A program made the translations under genes and the position numbers. DNA of 47,032 nt, taken from positions 1 to 47,032 of the forward strand of contig WQVD01000023.1 in NCBI GenBank assembly GCA_009781755.1. The letters are read 5' to 3'. The first letter of the stretch is position 1. Each line of letters begins with the position of its first letter. Origin of the DNA: Defluviitaleaceae bacterium. GTDB lineage: Bacteria > Bacillota > Clostridia > Lachnospirales > WQUN01. Below, in pieces: positions 24,470 through 32,163 of this stretch. The notes beneath the pieces are model-generated. The model was not told where the DNA came from and ran no database searches. It was given only the letters and a program-made list of their open reading frames with translations.

Positions 24470-26180
24470 CTCGTATGTCATATTTTTCGAGCCAGGCGTT
24501 GATTTGTAAGAAATATGCCAACATTTGCGGGCGCGCCATGAGTTGGCCGTACCAATGGGTGTTGGATTGGGCGTTCAAATTTTGGCGATTAAGAATTTGG
24601 AAGAGCGGGGCATATGGCTTGTTTAATAAATTTTGCATCAGGTCGGTGACTTTTTGTGTGAAGGCGGGGTTGTGGGTTTTGGGGAAGGGGGCTTTTTTGC
24701 GGTTGACAATTTTTTTGGGCAAGAGGGATTTGAAGGCTTGGCGCAGGAGGCCTTTTTCGCGGTTGTCGTGATTTTTCATCACCCATGGGACGTTGTACAT
24801 ATATTCCAATACGCGATGGTCGAGGAAGGGCATGCGCACGGTCATACCTGCAGCGGCGGCCATTGCGGCGGTGCGCGTGTTGAGCGTTTGCATGAACCAA
24901 TGAAAATGCAGCGCGGTTAATCGGCGGACTTGTTTGTCATCGGCTGTGTCGTCGTACAGCGTGGGTGCATTACCGATCGTTTCGTCGAAGCGTTTTTGCA
25001 CAAAGGCCGCCGCGTCGATTTGTTGGCGGATGCGCGGGTGTAGGAAACCGGCGCGGTATTCAACGTTGTTGCTCCATGGGAATCCTTTGCCGTTGCGCAG
25101 CGCTTCATCGATAAACCAGGGATATCCGCCGAAGAATTCATCCGCCCCGTCGCCGCTTAGCACCACGGTGTTTTTCTCATGGATGCGTTGGAAGAAAAGC
25201 AGCAATGAAGCGTCCACATCAGCCATGCCCGGCAAGCCGCGGGCTTCCATGGCAGCGGGTAACGCATCGGCCAATTCGTCCGTGCCCAGCAGGGTCAGTT
25301 GGTGGTCGGCGCGTAAATGTTGTGTCATTTCCTTTATATAGGGCGCGTCAGATTCGTCGGTTGCGTCGTTGCCGATGAAATCCAACGAAAAAGTGGACTT
25401 GCAACGCGCCAACGCCGCCAAAATACTCGAATCCAACCCGCCAGATAACAGGACACCCGTGTTTTTGTCGCTTTGCTCGCTTACTGCATTGTTGAGTAAA
25501 GTTTGTACATGTTTGCATGTATCCGGGAAATCATGTAAGTGCGGGTGGGCTTGCAACGTCCAATAACGTGTCGGTTTGGGTGTGTCGCCCAAGCGGTATT
25601 GCAAATAGTGGCCGGGTTGCAATTCGTGAAAACCCTCCAACACCCCGCAACCCGGCGTGCGCCCCGGCCCCAACAAAAGCAATTCCGCCGCGCCCTCCGC
25701 CGTAAGCGTTAGTTTCTCCTCCGGTTCTGTGAATAACAAATTCCAACTGGTGGCAAATTGCCACCGGTTGGATGTGCGATAAAAAAGTGATTTACCCCCA
25801 ACACGATCCCGCGCCATGAAAAGGCATTCCTCATTCCATATCGCCAGCGCGAAAATACCCACGAACCGCTCCAAGCACCCCGCACCCCAAGCCATATAAG
25901 CGTGCAATACCAACGCCGTGTCATCATCCGTCGCAAATCGATAACCCAACGTCGCCAATTCCTTGGCCAATGCTTCACGGTTGTACAGCTCGCCATCAAA
26001 AACGCCCACGTATGTTTGCAATCCCAATGTACCCACCCGCGGATGCGGAGCACCATACAACGAAATCTGCGGCGAAATATATAACCCGCCGCCACTCACC
26101 ATCGACACCGCCGCCGCCGACGGCACCCCTTGCATAATTCCACCGAATCCGCGCACAAAAATCCCCCCGATCATATCCAT
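24459..26180 (-). CDS. Asparagine-synthetase-like enzyme without glutaminase cysteine
   Basis: The 573-residue protein has the two-domain layout of AsnB. The C-terminal synthetase half is intact: PP-loop SGGLDSS at about 246-252, VVLSGDGADEFFGGYPW, RMPFLDHRVLEYMY, and the late KGLLRQAF plus RKKAPFPKTH. The N-terminal glutaminase half is degenerate. It begins MDMIGGIF where AsnB has Met-Cys, and lacks the RGPD and HRRL motifs, though FDGELYN at 61-67 and RDRVGGKSLFY remain. It may use free ammonia, or form an amide or lactam bond as in beta-lactam-synthetase relatives. There is no clear binding site; a TACAAT lies 5 nt before ATG 26180, so it may be leaderless. Confidence 0.85.
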   Translation of the reverse strand: MDMIGGIFVRGFGGIMQGVPSAAAVSMVSGGGLYISPQISLYGAPHPRVGTLGLQTYVGVFDGELYNREALAKELATLGYRFATDDDTALVLHAYMAWGAGCLERFVGIFALAIWNEECLFMARDRVGGKSLFYRTSNRWQFATSWNLLFTEPEEKLTLTAEGAAELLLLGPGRTPGCGVLEGFHELQPGHYLQYRLGDTPKPTRYWTLQAHPHLHDFPDTCKHVQTLLNNAVSEQSDKNTGVLLSGGLDSSILAALARCKSTFSLDFIGNDATDESDAPYIKEMTQHLRADHQLTLLGTDELADALPAAMEARGLPGMADVDASLLLFFQRIHEKNTVVLSGDGADEFFGGYPWFIDEALRNGKGFPWSNNVEYRAGFLHPRIRQQIDAAAFVQKRFDETIGNAPTLYDDTADDKQVRRLTALHFHWFMQTLNTRTAAMAAAAGMTVRMPFLDHRVLEYMYNVPWVMKNHDNREKGLLRQAFKSLLPKKIVNRKKAPFPKTHNPAFTQKVTDLMQNLLNKPYAPLFQILNRQNLNAQSNTHWYGQLMARPQMLAYFLQINAWLEKYDIRVAL

Positions 26181-26262
26181 GCGATATTGTATTCGGGGGG
26201 TAGAGAAGCGGTGAACGCAAGTTAGCGCAACGACCGCGCGATTACCGTATCCGGCTCAAGGC

Positions 26263-26289
26263 TTGAAAATTTGCATTGTGGCGTATACT
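26263..26289 (+). promoter_or_regulatory. Candidate promoter for the flippase-rsmB operon
   Basis: -35 TTGAAA (26263-26268) and -10 TATACT (26284-26289), with a short 15-bp spacer. Transcription would start near 26296, leaving a leader of about 100 nt. Confidence 0.4.
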
Positions 26290-26314
26290 ATGGGTGGATG
26301 TAATACAAAAGTAA

Positions 26315-26374
26315 AATTCCGCGATGCGGAATTGCCCCGTAAATAATTGCGGGTGAATCGTTTCGCAATTATTT
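26315..26374 (+). promoter_or_regulatory. Two consecutive leader hairpins
   Basis: AATTCCGC-GAT-GCGGAATT (26315-26333) is a perfect 8-bp hairpin. AAATAATTGCG (26341-26351) pairs perfectly with CGCAATTATTT (26364-26374) around 12 nt. Both lie between the candidate promoter and the start of the flippase gene. They could be a leader control element; the second also resembles a weak terminator. Confidence 0.45.
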
Positions 26375-26394
26375 GCTAGTAAGGGACGAATGTT

Positions 26395-27420
26395 ATGTCA
26401 TTTCTTAAGCGCATGAATATAAAAAAATTGGCTTCGTGGGCGGGGTCTTTGTTAATGGTGGTTTCGCTGGTTTTTATTGGCCGGCGTATTTTTTTGACAT
26501 CGGACGAAGTGGATTGGTCAGTTTTTACAAACCCGGTGATATTAACGGCATTAATTTCCATTGCGCTGTTGGAAGGCGTGGGCATTTTGATGACGGCGTT
26601 AAACTACCGCGCCATGGTAGCGAACGTATCGGGCATCAAAGTCAAGTATGCGTTGGCGTTGGTAGTGTATTCGGTTTCCAATTTATACAAATTTATTCCC
26701 GGCGGGGTTATGTACGTGCTGGGGCGTAATAAAATGGCCATCGATACGGATGGCCTTTCCCACGCGAAGGTGGGCATTGCCACGTTTTTGGAAGGCGCAA
26801 CCATAGCCATCGCGGCGATAACGGTGGCTTTTACGTTTTCGTTCCGGCACACGGTATATTATTTGCAACAGATTGAATTTGCGGCGTGGCTGTTGATTTT
26901 GATTGCTACGGTGCTGGTTATCTTGGTGTGTGTGGCGGTTTATTTCCGCCAAAAATTGCACAAACTTTGGTTGAAATTGAAAGAGGACACAAAGGACTTG
27001 CGGCCGTTGGTCATGCTACGGCGCTTACTGATTGCATTTATTTTGATTATTTTGTTTGCGTTTACGTTCTTGGCAACGCTGATGTTGCTGGGGCAGGAAG
27101 TGACTTTCCGCTTGGGCATCACGATTATGGGATTGTATATGCTTTCGTGGGTGGCGGGTTTTCTTACGCCGGGGGCACCCAGCGGGTTGGGCGTGCGCGA
27201 GGCCGTTATGCTCATGTTCATGGGCGATACGATTAACGCGACGGTGCTGGTATCCGCCATGGTGATGCACCGTTTGTTGACTGTGACGGGGGATGTCTCT
27301 GCCTACGGGATAGCGTTGGTATTTGCCCGCATCGCGAAAATGCGCGAAAAAAACACCCCGCAGGAAGCCGAGCCAATCGCAACGTATGAAGCCACACAAA
27401 CAGAGGAGAACGAAGCATGA
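26395..27420 (+). CDS. Flippase-like membrane protein (lysylphosphatidylglycerol synthase TM domain)
   Basis: The 341-residue protein has about eight membrane helices and fits the UPF0104/LPG-synthase-TM family. Typical stretches are NLYKFIPGGVMYVLGR in the middle and AGFLTPGAPSGLGVREAVML near the C-terminus, the latter the family's best-conserved motif. The catalytic domain of MprF is absent, so it is a stand-alone translocase-type protein; relatives are thought to move lipid-linked sugars or lipids. AGGGA lies 9-10 nt before ATG 26395. It overlaps rsmB by ATGA and is co-transcribed with a nucleotidyltransferase, compatible with an envelope or glycolipid role. Confidence 0.78.
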   Translation: MSFLKRMNIKKLASWAGSLLMVVSLVFIGRRIFLTSDEVDWSVFTNPVILTALISIALLEGVGILMTALNYRAMVANVSGIKVKYALALVVYSVSNLYKFIPGGVMYVLGRNKMAIDTDGLSHAKVGIATFLEGATIAIAAITVAFTFSFRHTVYYLQQIEFAAWLLILIATVLVILVCVAVYFRQKLHKLWLKLKEDTKDLRPLVMLRRLLIAFILIILFAFTFLATLMLLGQEVTFRLGITIMGLYMLSWVAGFLTPGAPSGLGVREAVMLMFMGDTINATVLVSAMVMHRLLTVTGDVSAYGIALVFARIAKMREKNTPQEAEPIATYEATQTEENEA

Positions 27421-28694
27421 GAAACATTGCCTTGGCCGTATTGATGGAAGTCATGGAAGACGGCGCTTACGCCAATATCGCCCTGCGTAAAGCCCTAGGA
27501 CAAGCCAACCTGGAACCGCGCGACCGTGCTTTCGTCACCGAATTGGTGAACGAAACCCTGCGCAACATGGGTTACCTCGATGCCGTCATAAATTTCTTCG
27601 CCAGCTTGCCTGTGGACAAAATGCGGCCCTACATACGTAACTTGCTATGCATGAGCGTTTGCCAAATGCGCATCCTAACCAAAGTTCCGCCCCATGCCGC
27701 TGTCCATGAAGCCGTCGAATTGGCAAAATCAAGCGGCAATGGAACGCTTGCGGGTTTTATCAATGGCGTGCTGCGCAATATTAACCGCCGCCCCGATGAA
27801 CCTGTTTTGTCCGACACATCATGGGCGGTTAAATATTCGTGCCCGCCGCGGTTGGCGGCACACTTGACGCGCTGGCTGGGTGAGGATGCCGCGCGGGAAT
27901 TTGCCCGTTACAGCCACGCTGCCCCGCTGGTGACCATTTACGCCAACACGACAAAAATTACATCTGCTGCGCTGGCGGAAAAATTAACCACGCATGGCAT
28001 GACCGTAACGCCGCTGGAAGGCGCGTTCTTGGCGTTGCGTAATACGGGTGATATTTCTGTAACGGAAGCTTTCCAAGCGGGCGAGTTTTTTGTGATGGAT
28101 CCGGGTGCCATGGCCGTGGTGGATGCGTTGCAATTGCAACCAGCACAAACGATGCTGGATTTGTGCGCCGCGCCGGGGGGCAAATCCTTCGCCGCAGCAT
28201 GTGCTACGGGCGGTTCCGCGATTATCACCGCCATGGACATCCACCCCCACCGTGTAACGCTCATGGAAATGACCCGCAAACGGCTGGGCTTGCAAAACAT
28301 CACCACGCGCGTCGGCGATGCAACAGTGCCCGCAACCCCGCTTGCAACCACCGAAAACGTGCAACCGATGTTATACGATGCGGTTCTGTTGGATGCCCCA
28401 TGCTCCGGCCTAGGCACCTTGCGCAAGCGCCCGGAAATTAAACTCCGTTACAACGGCATTGACCCCACGCTGCCCGATTTGCAACGAAAATTATTAACCG
28501 CCGCGGCCACGCACGTAGCCCCCGGCGGTATTTTAGTATACGCAACCTGCACCGTCACGCTTGAAGAAAATGCGCAACAGGTAGCGTCTTTCTGTGCTGC
28601 GCACCCCGGCTTCAGCTTAGAACATGAAGCGCAATTATTGCCCGGTGCGCACAGCGACGGTTTTTACATTGCCCGCTTGCGTAAAATGACTTAA
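27417..28694 (+). CDS. rsmB: 16S rRNA (cytosine-967 C5)-methyltransferase
   Basis: The 425-residue enzyme has an N-terminal NusB-like RNA-binding domain to about residue 135 and a Rossmann methyltransferase domain from about 225. SAM-binding and catalytic motifs are plain: MLDLCAAPGGKSFAAA, ITAMDIHPHRV, LLDAPCSGLGTLRKRPEI with the catalytic Cys in PCSGLG, and LVYATCTVTLEEN with the second Cys. The C-terminus has the usual DGFYIARLRK. It overlaps the flippase gene by 4 nt. In clostridia rsmB often sits with fmt, def and the stp/prkC genes; that context is missing here. Confidence 0.94.
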   Translation: MRNIALAVLMEVMEDGAYANIALRKALGQANLEPRDRAFVTELVNETLRNMGYLDAVINFFASLPVDKMRPYIRNLLCMSVCQMRILTKVPPHAAVHEAVELAKSSGNGTLAGFINGVLRNINRRPDEPVLSDTSWAVKYSCPPRLAAHLTRWLGEDAAREFARYSHAAPLVTIYANTTKITSAALAEKLTTHGMTVTPLEGAFLALRNTGDISVTEAFQAGEFFVMDPGAMAVVDALQLQPAQTMLDLCAAPGGKSFAAACATGGSAIITAMDIHPHRVTLMEMTRKRLGLQNITTRVGDATVPATPLATTENVQPMLYDAVLLDAPCSGLGTLRKRPEIKLRYNGIDPTLPDLQRKLLTAAATHVAPGGILVYATCTVTLEENAQQVASFCAAHPGFSLEHEAQLLPGAHSDGFYIARLRKMT

Positions 28695-28706
28695 AGAGGC
28701 ACTGCT

Positions 28707-29090
28707 GTGACAAAAAAGAAGAAAAAAATGATATTTTTCATGGCCGTTGCTGTTGTTGCGCTGGGCATCTTTTCTTTCATGAACAACCAAAGCGGCGGCG
28801 GAGAAAGCCGCGCCATGCGAGAGCTGGGATATGAAACCATGGTAATCGTTGATGAATTTCTCGACGGCACGTTGCCGGTCGCAGAAACGCAGGATTACAT
28901 TGCGCACATGTTGGAAGCCATCGACTACCATATATTGAGTCGGCAAGACCCACTAAGCATGCGTGAAGCAGATATCCGCGCAGCCATAACATGGTTGCAC
29001 GCAGATGTAACCTCCCCCAACCGCGCGCAAATAATCGCAAGCCGAAATCGCCTTGCGCAGTTGATAGGCGTATCCGAAAGAGAAAATTAA
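28707..29090 (+). CDS. Small signal-anchored protein of unknown function
   Basis: GTG 28707 follows AAGAGG. The 127-residue product starts with a Lys-rich end (MTKKKKK) and one hydrophobic segment at about 8-25, then a Gly/Ser link and an external helical domain rich in charged residues (AMRELGYETMVIVDEFLDG, ALAQLIGVSER-like end). It is thus membrane-anchored with about 95 residues outside. I recognise no family. It lies between rsmB and the nucleotidyltransferase with gaps of 12 and 29 nt. Confidence 0.7.
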   Translation: MTKKKKKMIFFMAVAVVALGIFSFMNNQSGGGESRAMRELGYETMVIVDEFLDGTLPVAETQDYIAHMLEAIDYHILSRQDPLSMREADIRAAITWLHADVTSPNRAQIIASRNRLAQLIGVSEREN

Positions 29091-29119
29091 CGCACAAATA
29101 TAAAATGACAGGAGCGAAA

Positions 29120-30031
29120 ATGATGAAAAACAAACCGGTTTTGGTAATCATGGCGGCAGGAATGGGCAGCCGATATGGCGGGCTCAAGCAGATTGCACCC
29201 GTAAATGACGCGGGGAATATTATTATTGACTATTCGCTATATGACGCGCACCGCGCAGGGTTTCGGGATGTGGTGTGCATTATTAATCCCAAAAACGAAG
29301 CGGAGTTTAAGGCGCATTTGGACGTGACCAACCCGGGCATGAATATTCACTATGCCCACCAAGAATTGACAAACCTGCCCCCGGGTTTTGCCATCCCCCC
29401 CGGACGCGAGAAGCCGTGGGGCACCGCTCATGCGATATTGAGTGCGAAAGATTTGATAAATGGCCCCTTTGCAGTGATTAATGCGGATGACTTCTACGGC
29501 GCAAGCGCTTATGCAGCGGTTTACGACTTTTTAACGAACAAAGCGGCGCCGACCCGCCACGCAATGGTGGGCTACCGTATCGAAAATACCCTGTCAGAAA
29601 GCGGCACTGTGGCACGCGGCGTATGCACGGCAAACGGTAACATGTTAAGCAAAATACGCGAAACGATGGAAATCCGTCCGGCAGACGGCGGCGCAGCCTT
29701 CGACGACAATGGACAAACCATTTTCCTGCCCAACGGCACGCCTGTGTCGATGAATATGTGGGGCTTCGATGGCGATTTCTTGGTGGAAATCGAAAACCGC
29801 TTCGCCTCATTCCTAGAGGAAAACGTACCGAAAAATCCGATGAAGTGCGAATATTTGCTGCCGTCACTGGTAGGGGAATTGCTGGAGCAAGGCAAGCTAA
29901 CCGTAGAAATCCTGCCATCTGCGGACAAATGGCACGGCGTAACTTATGCCGAGGACATGGCCGGTGTACGCGCTGCATTGGCGCAAATGAAGCAAAACGG
30001 CGATTACAAAGGTATGCCGGGCAGGGCGTAA
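29120..30031 (+). CDS. Sugar-phosphate nucleotidylyltransferase family protein
   Basis: The 303-residue protein starts with the nucleotide-binding motif VIMAAGMGSRYGGLKQIAPV, the classic GxGxR...K pattern of NDP-sugar pyrophosphorylases. The metal-binding Asp pair lies in FAVINADDFYG at about residues 118-128. Later come MVGYRIENTLSESGTVARGVC and MNMWGFDGDFL. It lacks a left-handed beta-helix or acyltransferase domain. The sugar and nucleotide cannot be named from sequence. AGGAG precedes ATG 29120. Last gene of the flippase operon, it is followed by a repeat copy and then a terminator at 30236-30270. Confidence 0.85.
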   Translation: MMKNKPVLVIMAAGMGSRYGGLKQIAPVNDAGNIIIDYSLYDAHRAGFRDVVCIINPKNEAEFKAHLDVTNPGMNIHYAHQELTNLPPGFAIPPGREKPWGTAHAILSAKDLINGPFAVINADDFYGASAYAAVYDFLTNKAAPTRHAMVGYRIENTLSESGTVARGVCTANGNMLSKIRETMEIRPADGGAAFDDNGQTIFLPNGTPVSMNMWGFDGDFLVEIENRFASFLEENVPKNPMKCEYLLPSLVGELLEQGKLTVEILPSADKWHGVTYAEDMAGVRAALAQMKQNGDYKGMPGRA

Positions 30032-30106
30032 AGATTCCGCAAAATAAGCGGCTTAACCAGCGCGACAGCGCAATGATGATGATGTTGGCGGGGTTGGGGT
30101 TGGGTT

Positions 30107-30200
30107 GAAAAGATAAAGTCAAAACCCTGGTTGTCGGCTAAAGCCTTATTTGGCGCTGCTCAGACCCGCGAGGGAACGCATTCCCTCGACCCCGCTTTGC
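30107..30200 (+). repeat. Dispersed 3'-end repeat, copy B (after the nucleotidyltransferase)
   Basis: Plus-strand order: an A-rich unit (AAAAGATAAAGTC), AAAACCCTGG, a 21-nt insert containing GGCTAAAGCCTTATTT, the remainder of hairpin 1 (GGCGCTGCTCAG), then hairpin 2 with GAGGGAA/TTCCCTC arms at about 30170-30187. The insert also occurs in copy C/D. Confidence 0.65.
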
Positions 30201-30235
30201 TTCGCGAGGCTTGACGATTGGCTCGTAAAAATATT

Positions 30236-30270
30236 TCAACCGGTTGCAAATTGCTACCGGTTGATTTTTT
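30236..30270 (+). terminator. Rho-independent terminator of the flippase operon
   Basis: TCAACCGGT (30236-30244) pairs with ACCGGTTGA (30256-30264), 11-nt loop, followed by six T. It lies between repeat copies B and C/D in the convergent spacer 30032-30483. Confidence 0.8.
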
Positions 30271-30293
30271 ATCTCAGCCAAGATTGAGAAGGG

Positions 30294-30425
30294 GTGCCGG
30301 TTAAAGCCTTATCTGGCAACGCCCAAAGCGCGGGGTCAAGGGGGAACGCTTCTCCCTTGCGGGTCTGGGTGCCGGCTAAAGCCTTATTTGGCAGCGCCCA
30401 GGGTCTTTGGTTTTGGTCTTGGCAG
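30294..30425 (-). repeat. Dispersed 3'-end repeat, copies C/D (after the GNAT gene)
   Basis: On the minus strand the order is CCAAAACCAAAGACC, hairpin 1 split by the same 21-nt insert as in copy B, then hairpin 2 (arms around 30338-30360, CAAGGGgGAA with TTCtCCCTTG), then a second copy of the split hairpin-1 segment. The two segments 30294-30325 and 30369-30400 are direct repeats of 32 nt with a few differences. Confidence 0.65.
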
Positions 30426-30483
30426 TGCGTACTTATGTAACGAGCCACGGCCGGGGGGGGGCTACCTTGGTCGTTTTGGACGC

Positions 30484-31038
30484 CTATTTTGCGGCAAGCA
30501 TCAAATACTTCATATCATCAAATTCCACGTCCATCTGCTTGGAATAGTACACATCTTCCATGACGAAAGCAAACCCCAACTTCTCGATAACGCGGCGGGA
30601 TTGTGCGTTTTCTTTGAAGTGGCAGATGCTGATGGCGTCTAGTTTGCGTTCATCGAATAAGTATCGGATGACGGCATGGGCGGCTTCGGGAACTAGGCCT
30701 TGGCCCCAATAATCTTTGGATAGTACGTAACCCATTTCGTAGGCGGATAGGTGATTGTAATCTTCAAGCTCGTCTGTCCAGGACTTGTGCAAGCCCAGCG
30801 AACCGACGACCTTGGCATCGGCTTTGTGGTATAAAGCGAAGTTGGCTTTTTCGCACAGGAATAGGTCTAGGATTTTTTGGGATTCATCGAGGGTTTTGTG
30901 GTGCGGCCAACCTGCGGCTTCGCCTACGCCGGGTACGGATGCGTAGGCGTTGAAGTCGTGTAGGTCGTCTTGGGTGAAAGGGCGCAGGATAAGGCGCGGT
31001 GTTTCGAAGGACAGGCCGGTATTATTGAAGGGTTGCAT
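30484..31038 (-). CDS. GNAT-family N-acetyltransferase (RimJ/RimL-like)
   Basis: The 184-residue protein has the Acetyltransf_3 pattern: LSFETPRLILRPFTQDDLHDF at the start, a central YEMGYVLSKDYWGQGLVPEAAHAVIRYLF with the acetyl-CoA loop (W-GQGL), and the late HFKENAQSRRVIEKLGF. It probably acetylates a protein N-terminus or a small amine with acetyl-CoA. ATG 31038 follows GGAGA. It is 10 nt downstream of the DUF5721 gene, and both are likely read from the promoter at 31548-31575. Confidence 0.9.
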   Translation of the reverse strand: MQPFNNTGLSFETPRLILRPFTQDDLHDFNAYASVPGVGEAAGWPHHKTLDESQKILDLFLCEKANFALYHKADAKVVGSLGLHKSWTDELEDYNHLSAYEMGYVLSKDYWGQGLVPEAAHAVIRYLFDERKLDAISICHFKENAQSRRVIEKLGFAFVMEDVYYSKQMDVEFDDMKYLMLAAK

Positions 31039-31048
31039 GGCAATTCTC

Positions 31049-31516
31049 CTATTCTGTATCATCTTGGTACTGCGGGATGTGGGGGGCTAGGGGGATGTTC
31101 ATTTGGGCGAAGAAGGACTCGACCCACGCGATCCAATCGGTGTCTAGGGTCTTGTCCAGGGCGAACTCGCGCTGGGCGGTGGCGGTGGTTAGGGTTATGG
31201 CATTTTTTTCGTAGGCGAAGTTAATAAAAAGCGCGGCCGCGTTGGGGTGTACCGCTATCGGTTGTGCGTGAGAGAACACAAATTTCATCAACTGTGGCTT
31301 GATTACGTCGCGGCGGATGAGGTCGTATACCAAGGGGCGTAAATCGGCCCACGAGGTGTATTTTTTTTCTTCGCCGGGGACTTTTCCATCGATGACAATG
31401 TGGACGGCCAGCGTTAATTCTGCATTGCGCGTCGCGAAATCGTCGAAAATCGGCTCCTTTAATAGTTTGCTCATAAAGGACTTGACGTGTGGTGCAGGGA
31501 TGGCGAAACTGCGCAT
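31049..31516 (-). CDS. DUF5721-family protein
   Basis: The 155-residue cytosolic protein resembles the DUF5721 family of Clostridia: the stretch HVKSFMSKLLKEPIFDDFA, followed by VHIVIDGKVPG and a WADLRPLVYDLIR segment. The role is unknown. GGAGG precedes ATG 31516; a longer in-frame start at 31594 lies upstream of the promoter and is rejected. It is divergent from recU. Confidence 0.65.
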   Translation of the reverse strand: MRSFAIPAPHVKSFMSKLLKEPIFDDFATRNAELTLAVHIVIDGKVPGEEKKYTSWADLRPLVYDLIRRDVIKPQLMKFVFSHAQPIAVHPNAAALFINFAYEKNAITLTTATAQREFALDKTLDTDWIAWVESFFAQMNIPLAPHIPQYQDDTE

Positions 31517-31547
31517 GGCGTGCCTCCAAAATATGTATGTGCCGCAC

Positions 31548-31575
31548 AGTGTAGCACTGATGCGCAAAATTGCAA
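31548..31575 (-). promoter_or_regulatory. Promoter of the DUF5721-GNAT unit
   Basis: -35 TTGCAA (31575-31570), 16-bp spacer, extended -10 TGC-TACACT (-10 at 31553-31548). Confidence 0.55.
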
Positions 31576-31628
31576 AGGTTGACGAAAAACGCAATATATC
31601 GCACTATGAAATGAAGCGGAGGTGCATC

Positions 31629-32162
31629 ATGGCATGGAATACACGCGGTTTGCGCGGCAGTTTATTTGAGGAGCTCATCGACTTGACCAATCAATTGTAT
31701 CGCCAAAAAGGGCTGGCGTTGATACAAAAGGTGCCCACCCCCATCACGCCCACGGCGGTGGACAACAAGGCGCGTACCATCACGCAGGCGTACTTCGAGA
31801 AGAAAAGTACCGTGGACTTCATCGGCGCGGCGCAGGGGCTGCCGTTGTGCTTCGATGCCAAGGAAACGCAACAATTGAACCTGCCGCTGCGCAACATCCA
31901 CGACCACCAAGTCGAATTTATGGAGGACTTTAAACGGCAGGGGGGCGTGGCGTTTTTGCTGGTACATTTCCGCACCAAGGGCGAAATGTTTCTGCTACCC
32001 GTAGAAACGCTGTCGGAGGCAAAAACGCGCGAAAAAAACGGCGCACGGAAGTCGATTCCATACGCCGATTTTGACCGGAGTTTATTAGTACATAACCGCG
32101 GTGGCTTCGCGGTGCATTACTTGGAAGCGGTGAATGCTTACTTGGCGGCTGGGATGGGGTAG
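31629..32162 (+). CDS. recU: Holliday junction resolvase RecU
   Basis: RecU is the Firmicutes junction-resolving nuclease for recombination and chromosome segregation. The 177-residue protein has the catalytic core TVDFIGAAQGLPLCFDAKET with D63, D76 and E79 as metal ligands, and also NTRGLRGSLFEELI at the N-terminus and the late FLLVHFRTKGEMFLLP. ATG 31629 follows GGAGG. recU normally sits beside ponA; here its neighbours are a divergent DUF5721 gene and a convergent RCC1 gene whose stop is one base away. Confidence 0.92.
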   Translation: MAWNTRGLRGSLFEELIDLTNQLYRQKGLALIQKVPTPITPTAVDNKARTITQAYFEKKSTVDFIGAAQGLPLCFDAKETQQLNLPLRNIHDHQVEFMEDFKRQGGVAFLLVHFRTKGEMFLLPVETLSEAKTREKNGARKSIPYADFDRSLLVHNRGGFAVHYLEAVNAYLAAGMG

Positions 32163-32163
32163 G

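Noticed and set aside
28991..29119. Longer start for the nucleotidyltransferase
   Set aside because: The extra codons overlap the preceding gene in another frame and lack family similarity; ATG 29120 has AGGAG and gives the normal N-terminus.
30131..30403. Attachment site or insertion sequence
   Set aside because: The direct repeats are parts of the dispersed 3'-end element; there is no transposase or integrase gene, and no target duplication could be seen.
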